This document shows positions 58,766 through 64,000 of a stretch of 64,000 nucleotides of DNA, piece after piece. The notes beneath the pieces were generated by a model. It saw only the letters and a program-made list of their open reading frames with translations, made no database searches and was not told where the DNA came from. Numbering within the stretch: position 1 is the stretch's first letter; each line of letters begins with the position of its first letter. The position numbers were made by a program, and so were the translations under genes. This stretch comes from Capniomyces stellatus (taxonomy: Eukaryota > Kickxellomycota > Harpellomycetes > Harpellales > Legeriomycetaceae). The stretch covers positions 119,749 to 183,748 of the forward strand of contig LUVW01000036.1 of NCBI GenBank assembly GCA_001661515.1. Reading direction: 5' to 3'.

Positions 58766-60397
58766 AGTGTTAAGCTCCTGGGAAAAGAGTTAAAACAACC
58801 AACCGCCAAGATTCTCAAGAATTTTGTCACCCTCAGCGCCAAGACGATGCTGGCAACAGCGTCGTTTTTGGAGGCCATCCACAAACCCCGTTACTTGATC
58901 CTGTCTAGGCTTAAAGTAGCACCAATCTCCCTGAACCAAGGCTCATCGGGTACGGACGATCTAATTTATCGAAGGGGTGTTGGCTAATAGAGTCATTTAA
59001 CATATCTAAATAGCACAGTGTTTTATAGTATTTTTATAGTATTGTTTAATATTGTATGTTTTGATGTGTTGATTGTGTTGCCAATAAACCGCATAAATAA
59101 AATAAGTGCCTCCAGAAAATTACAAATCAATTTAGATTTTCATCAAGTTGAACTGTAGCTTTTATCTCATGAGTCGATATCTCCTTGAAAATGTTTGACC
59201 CAAACGCGTATAGTGTATTTCCATTCGTCACAGTATTTTAATCCCTGTGTACCTAGCTTGTTTCACTAGGAGTTTGTTCATAAAACAGTAAACACTTTAA
59301 TATGTTGATGCTGTATAGTTACTAGCTAATTCTTAGCTTATTTTGTATCCTAATTATGGTGTTGCCTTTAAGTTTGTTTGTTATTTTTTGTTCGTTTTTT
59401 ATTTTAGTTTCCCTTTTTTAAACTTAATATTAATACTTCTTCAAAATTTATTCTTTTTACTTTTGTTTTATTTTCACACCCTTTTTTCGGTTTGGACACG
59501 ATCCAAGCCTTTTATATTCCTGTATAAACTGAAGCTAATAAACTGATAACTAAACTAAATAATAAACTTGAATTGCTTTTTTAATAAAATGAACTAATAA
59601 AAATTGTAATGTGAATAATCGTAACTTGGTAGTGTATGGTACTATTGATACACCTCTTGCTTCGATCGATCACATACTTTCGGATAAACCAAAGGACGTC
59701 TTTGTAATCACAATTTAACCATACATAAAAAACCCCTTTTGGTGGGGGAAAACTGTTAATTGCAAAAGAATTTAACGCCATTTCCTTTACCTCTTCTTTC
59801 TCCCTTTTTCACAAAGAGAACTTAGGATGTCACTTTCTACTTTTAGCTTTCAAAGACCTTTGTGACATCCGGTCGTAGTTTTACACTGCGACACATTTGC
59901 TTCTACAAAACAGCGGAGTGTTTATTTGTATGGATTTTCAGCAAGCTGTGAACGATCAATTTGGAAAGCTGATTGATAGAGCAACGAGGAAATAAATCAC
60001 AAGTTGGTATGGGAAAAGGCTTCACTCCTCGGCTGGCTATATATTTTATGTAAAGAAGGCCTAGAGTTTATTCTATGAGCGCCCTGGGATCAACACTGCT
60101 AGTAATGTATGTGTGTGACCAGTTGTGAGCCACAACGCGCAGTATCTATTCTATCCATCTCCCGCCTTCCTAAAATAACATAACTCGATGTTACATTTGA
60201 ATGAACAGGAACAGCTTGATGCTTTACAGGTCCATAAATCGCGTTGGCTCTAGTGTAGCCAGCACACCTTTCATTTTAGGACATGCCTTTGATAATTGCA
60301 AAAAGGGAGGGTAGCCAAGATATTGTTGATACATTTAAAATTTATTTTGAAGAATAAAAAAAGCACCAAGTATATTTTGCAATAAAAAGTTACAATT
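58766..60397. other. Gene-poor region
   Basis: An open frame at 58763-58987 begins within the LINE-like 3' end (MSVKLLGKELKQPTAKILKN) and has no recognised motif. A 9-bp inverted repeat GGATGTCAC/GTGACATCC lies at 59825-59833 and 59862-59870. Frames at 59343-59546 and 59581-59781 are not supported. Confidence 0.4.
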
Positions 60398-61036
60398 CTA
60401 AAGTGTCCACATGGCAGACTCGATGGTGTGGCCATAGTCATGAATGAAAGTTGCTGGGAACCACTTTTCACTGCGGTTTGACTCGTAGCATCTTCCTGAA
60501 CAGTTTGCGAATTCACAGACTTTGATGATTCCAGTTCCAGGGGTACTGTCGGCGTATTTAGCAGAGAGTGCTTTGCTGAAGCTGTAGCACTTGTTTGGTT
60601 CCATGTAATTGGTAACAATTGTGTTTTCGTAATAAAAATCGCTGAAGAACTCGGCTTTAAGGTTTCCACAGTTGTACTGGGAGCCAAGTTCAACAGTTGA
60701 AGTGACAGTTGTAGTTTCTGCGGCTTTGGTAATAGTAGTTGGAGGCTTAGTGATGGTGATCTTCTCGGTGATGGTGTTATAGACGGCATTGGTAACAACG
60801 GCGTTCTCAGTGACGGTGCTAACACGTTCCTTAGTGACGGTCTTGGTCTTGGCAGGTTTGGTGACGGTTACAGTTACCTTTCCACCATTGGTTGGAGGTT
60901 TTGGTGGGTTGACAGGTGGGCGTGGGCCTCCAGCCGAGTAACCAGCGTTGTTGAATGCTTGGACGTCTGCTGACTCTGGTACTTGTGCAGTGGCAAGTGA
61001 TAGCACGGCTACAGCTCCTAGAACGAATTTCATCAT
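60398..61036 (-). CDS. Secreted protein with Thr-rich linker and Cys-containing C-terminal domain
   Basis: 212 residues from tandem ATGs at 61036 and 61033. A clear signal peptide (MKFVLGAVAVLSLATAQ) is followed by a Pro/Gly stretch (GPRPPVNPPKPPTNGG). A Thr/Val/Lys-rich linker of repeated TVTKP, TTITKA and TVTE motifs comes next, probably O-mannosylated. A ~95-residue C-terminal domain carries Cys in YNCGNL, NKCYSF, KVCEFANCSGRCYES, with Trp/Tyr at KWFP and ESAMWTL. The last domain has the look of a small beta-sandwich stabilised by disulfides, like fungal crystallin-type extracellular domains, but no family is firmly recognised. There is no GPI signal, so it is probably released or held in the wall by its linker. 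Upstream DNA has a run of GGTTGGTTGGTGTTTGG in the likely 5' UTR. Confidence 0.75.
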   Translation of the reverse strand: MMKFVLGAVAVLSLATAQVPESADVQAFNNAGYSAGGPRPPVNPPKPPTNGGKVTVTVTKPAKTKTVTKERVSTVTENAVVTNAVYNTITEKITITKPPTTITKAAETTTVTSTVELGSQYNCGNLKAEFFSDFYYENTIVTNYMEPNKCYSFSKALSAKYADSTPGTGIIKVCEFANCSGRCYESNRSEKWFPATFIHDYGHTIESAMWTL

Positions 61037-61758
61037 TTTGATAAATAAAGTAGATGGGGGGTGGTTGGTTGGTGTTTGGTGTTTGATACTTGATGCTTGA
61101 ATATGCAATGTGATGGTGTTTATGATTTTTTGAAAAGTAGGCCGAAACGATGGAGTTTATATAGAAATTTTGAGCTGCACAAACTTGTTTTCAAAAAACA
61201 ACAGAAAACACAGCTGCCCTCTTTAGTTGCACACATATTATATTTGTTAATTGAACATGGATTTAACTAGTATACTATTATTAACAAATCCACGCACTTT
61301 TTATTTTTAGAACATTTAGAATCATCTTGATCAGTCTATAAATAGTTCAATTGCTTTAGTAATTACATCATAACGAATAGTGTATGTTTTTTTTGTAATA
61401 TAGTAATTATATTTTACGACACGATTACGTTTAAATTGTGACATTTGATCAATTGTACTTCTTGGTTAGCGATCTTGTGTTTAATTAGTTGACTAGAAAG
61501 TGTTGAACAAGATCGTTCAACAGAAGTTGCTGCAGTGATATTTTTTATTGATGGTAAATACATGGGATTATTTACATGCAAGTGAAGGGGCTGTGTTGGC
61601 CAAGTTGTCGATAGAATCGGGAGTCGAAGGCTAAAAATAGCAAAGGTGGTAGAATTTGTCATGAATGGTTAGTAAGGCTATACAGATTTGTATGATTTAC
61701 TAATGTAAAGCCCAGTTTGTACAGCGTTAGTGCAGTTAATTATAAACAAGTGGACCAA
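61037..61758. other. Promoter-side intergenic region of the secreted-protein gene
   Basis: AT-rich with no gene. Its right end, GTGGACCAA (61750-61758), is one target duplication of the LINE-like copy. Confidence 0.5.
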
Positions 61759-63515
61759 GTTTTTTTTATTATTGAAGTTTATTAATGTTAACGCTAATAA
61801 ATGAAAAGTTTTGCATGTTAGCTATAATAAAATAGTATCAAATTATTTCAATTTGCTCTTTAATGTTTTTAGAAGGCCAGTTAAGTAAAAATGTTATTTT
61901 GTCTTTATTTGGATCTTCTCCTGGCTCAGAAGCGAACCAGTGGCATTTGATTTCAACTCATCTTTTTGTGAACATTTTTCTGCTTCTAAGCGGATAGTCC
62001 TGAACTATTAAATTTTTTAAATTTACTTTCCAACGATTGAAAAGTGCCTTTTTGTCCAAATTTATGTTCAAGTTTTTTTCAGTTACTGATTTATTAATTT
62101 CCCAAATTGCCAGAGCAAAGAAAATCGTGTTTTGAGGGATTGTTTCTTTTAAAAAAAATTCAATCCTGAAGATATATCCTCTTTTGTGAATTTCCTTATA
62201 TTACTTTTGTCTCCCACTCGTATTCCTGCTATAAAGTCTCTTAATGTCATGGACCTGAATGTAGGCGTTTATAACATTTATTTTTGAATTATATTTATGA
62301 ACTAAAACCAATAAATTTAATAACCAAAATCAATCGTACCAATATATTTATCTTAACAGGCACATAAACATTGAAATAAAATAAGAATACTAAGTAGCAA
62401 AGCGAGTAAATATGAATATCTCATCAATGTGTCTTACATGTGTTGTTGCATGCATAAAATCATATTCTGTACATGTGTTGGCACATATAATACACATTAA
62501 TTTTATAAATACATTCAACACAATTAAAACATATGGGATCGTTACGTAGATCCTTAGCTGTGATCATGTTTAGGTCTGTATTCTGACTATTTTATTCATT
62601 CCTTCAAAGTATCATCGTATTTCTTTCATCTCATCTTTCAGCGCATTTGGCATCCTATCCACTGGGATATTTGGTGTAAACAATATATTTACATTGTTTG
62701 ATGCATATATATTGCGCTCTCCAAACCTCCAGGCAGCAATGCCGTGAATGATTCCTATCTCGGACAAGACTTAATTAATCCTGTTCAAGAGGGTTCCAAA
62801 TTCCACTCCATTCCCATTCGGAATGCTAATGTTCAGCACTTCACTTTCGATGTCAATGGTCTTGTAAAACTCGACCTTTTTGTCGCCTATAACTGCTTCT
62901 TTGCTCAGAAAGCTTTCCATTTCCTCATTCGAAGGAAAGCCTATCAAAACATTTTTCTTAACTTGGTCCAAATTGAACCCAATTAATGAATCACCCACAT
63001 TCATTTCCACAACCTTCATAATTGAACTAACATCATCTTTTACACAGGACATTTGGTATCCTGTGATGTTATCTCCATCCCCTCTAGTCATTACTAGCAG
63101 AGGTAGTTGTTTTTTTTGTCAGGAGGTGAATGGCTGACACTTTTTTCACTTCACCTTCCAATCCCTCCATGATTGGTATTTTTTTGTACACTTTTTTTGC
63201 TCTTTCGTACGTTGAGCTTAACCCTTTCTTCGGTTGGTACGAGGTTACTGGTGTTAAACCAGTCTTAACAGCAGCACTATAGCTAGTAGCTAGTTGCTTT
63301 GCGCCCTTATTCGGTGACGACATTTAGACTAATTGTCTTGGTATAACTAGGTAGTTAAGCTAGAAATAAGGTTTTACTTCAGACAGTTGAGATCCGGTGT
63401 TTTGATTGGCTATTTGAAAAAAATTCTCGCTTGGCTATGAAGTGATGAATTGTCTGTTCATTTTTTTTAATTTTTTTTTAAAAAAAAAGCTAGAATAGAT
63501 TAATTAAGTCCATCG
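61759..63515 (-). mobile_element. Internally deleted LINE-like retroelement with 9-bp target duplications
   Basis: GTGGACCAA is found at 61750-61758 and 63516-63524. Between them, on the minus strand, lie a 5' leader, a broken ORF1-like frame (63323-62612), unassigned DNA, a decayed segment (AIWEINKSVTEKN, FNRWKVNLKNLIVQDYPLRS) like the extreme C-terminus of a LINE polymerase, a 3' UTR with palindrome, and a TTCAATAATAAAAAAAA tail. The catalytic polymerase and endonuclease parts are missing. The right end lies ~135 bp before the Tim22-like start codon. Confidence 0.65.
62612..63323 (-). pseudogene. Broken ORF1 (gag-like) of the LINE-like element
   Basis: The start MSSPNKGAKQLATSYSAAV continues to LLTKKTTTSASND. 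The frame then shifts near an A-run (~63105-63112) into GYQMSCVKDDVSSIMKVVEM and KNVLIGFPSNEEMESFL, meets an in-frame TAA at 62771-62773, and goes on LSEIGIIHGIAAWRFGERN to a TGA at 62612. The middle has the alternating strand-helix look of an RRM-like ORF1/gag domain. One frameshift and one stop make it inactive. Family assignment is by position in the element and general resemblance. Confidence 0.5.
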
Positions 63516-63651
63516 GTGGACCAAATCAAATATTTATAGATATCGGACAGAGTTTTTACTTAACAACAAGTAAGTTAAAACGAAAACGAAAACGAAAACA
63601 AAGAAAAAAACGAAAACAAAGACAAAGGTCATAGCAAGTAGATAAAACAGA

Positions 63652-63754
63652 ATGTCGAGCCCATTTTCAAACCAGCCAACTGAGGCCGAAAAAGATATGG
63701 CAGACAAAGTCACGGGATCTTGTCTGTTCAAGACAGTTTTGTCGGGAGGAGCTG
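63652..63754 (+). CDS. First exon of a probable Tim17/Tim22/Tim23 family gene
   Basis: 34 codons plus one base from the ATG at 63652 to GAGCTG|GTAAGT at 63755. The rest lies beyond the window or after a long intron. A polar N-terminus (MSSPFSNQPTEAEKDMADKV) leads to GSCLFKTVLSGGAG, which looks like the start of the first Tim17/22/23 membrane segment: a Cys, then a Lys, then a Gly-rich helix, as in Tim22 (SC-x-x-K-x-x-x-SG). Tim22 inserts carrier proteins into the mitochondrial inner membrane. Only one exon is visible, so another family member is possible. Its promoter abuts the LINE-like insertion. Confidence 0.5.
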
Positions 63755-64000
63755 GTAAGTTGTAATAAGGGGGGGGATGGTATAGTTATTATCACAATAT
63801 TATTACCAGAGTTGTTTGGCTTGATCTAAGATCAACTCCTTTTGAATCAAGATCAAATCACCTACGCTTTTTTTTGCAATTCTTGAAAAAAAATAAAAAT
63901 AAAGAGAAAAAAAGATAAGGATGGTGATGCTTCAAAGGTGAAGAAATGAGGAACAATGGGAGAGATAAGAGCAAAGTTGTTTTACTGCAAGTAGCAGGCA
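63755..64000. other. First intron of the Tim22-like gene, open at the right edge
   Basis: Begins GTAAGT, contains a G-run at ~63770-63777. No second exon was recognised before the edge. Confidence 0.4.

Noticed and set aside
60271..60825. 184-codon minus-strand frame overlapping the secreted protein
   Set aside because: It is the +1 frame of the Thr-rich linker with no signal peptide; the other frame has a signal peptide and Cys pattern.

Overview
The window is nuclear DNA of an AT-rich, intron-bearing fungus. The gene set points there: Mediator Med8, Mpe1, Sok1/TCP11, Fyv6, a Snc1-type synaptobrevin, Qcr7, a GPI-type surface protein and a nicotinamide riboside kinase. Many genes have two to four GT-AG introns. 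An SR protein of RRM, zinc-knuckle and RS layout and one long GC-AG intron argue against an intron-poor Saccharomyces-like yeast. An early-diverging ascomycete yeast would fit, but the lineage cannot be fixed from sequence reading alone.

Layout. 0-10 kb: end of a cation-diffusion-facilitator gene, QCR7, the SR-protein gene spread over 2.5 kb, then SOK1 on the minus strand. 10-17 kb: about 7 kb with no recognisable gene. 17-24 kb: synaptobrevin, FYV6 and RPS23. 25-36 kb: an ABC ATPase facing MPE1, a mitochondrial Mtf2-like protein, a ZCCHC9-type zinc-knuckle protein and RPP1. 37-39 kb: a tRNA-Tyr gene with a stack of LTR-like elements directly upstream. 42-57 kb: a CRAL-TRIO/RhoGAP-like protein, MED8, a GPI-type Cys-rich protein, an unfamiliar RING-like protein, a tail-anchored protein, a two-TM START protein and NRK1. 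57-64 kb: a small membrane protein, a secreted protein, a LINE-like copy and the first exon of a Tim22-like gene.

The genes are ordinary housekeeping loci with no operon logic. Most of the interest is in gene structure and mobile DNA. Three genes have tiny coding segments: a 4-nt internal microexon in the SR gene, a 25-nt microexon carrying the P-loop of NRK1, and a start codon split by an intron in synaptobrevin. LTR-like elements sit a few bases upstream of tRNA-Tyr, each bordered by the same GAAG tetranucleotide, as repeated Ty3-like position-specific insertion would leave. A LINE-like family ending in a hairpin and a TTTCAATAA(TAA)n-A tail is present as one internally deleted copy with 9-bp target duplications, two partial copies, and several insertions of only 15-30 bp flanked by 9-15-bp duplications.

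Limits: introns were placed by splice consensus, reading frame and family conservation only. No search or transcript data were used, and the first exon of NRK1 was not found.
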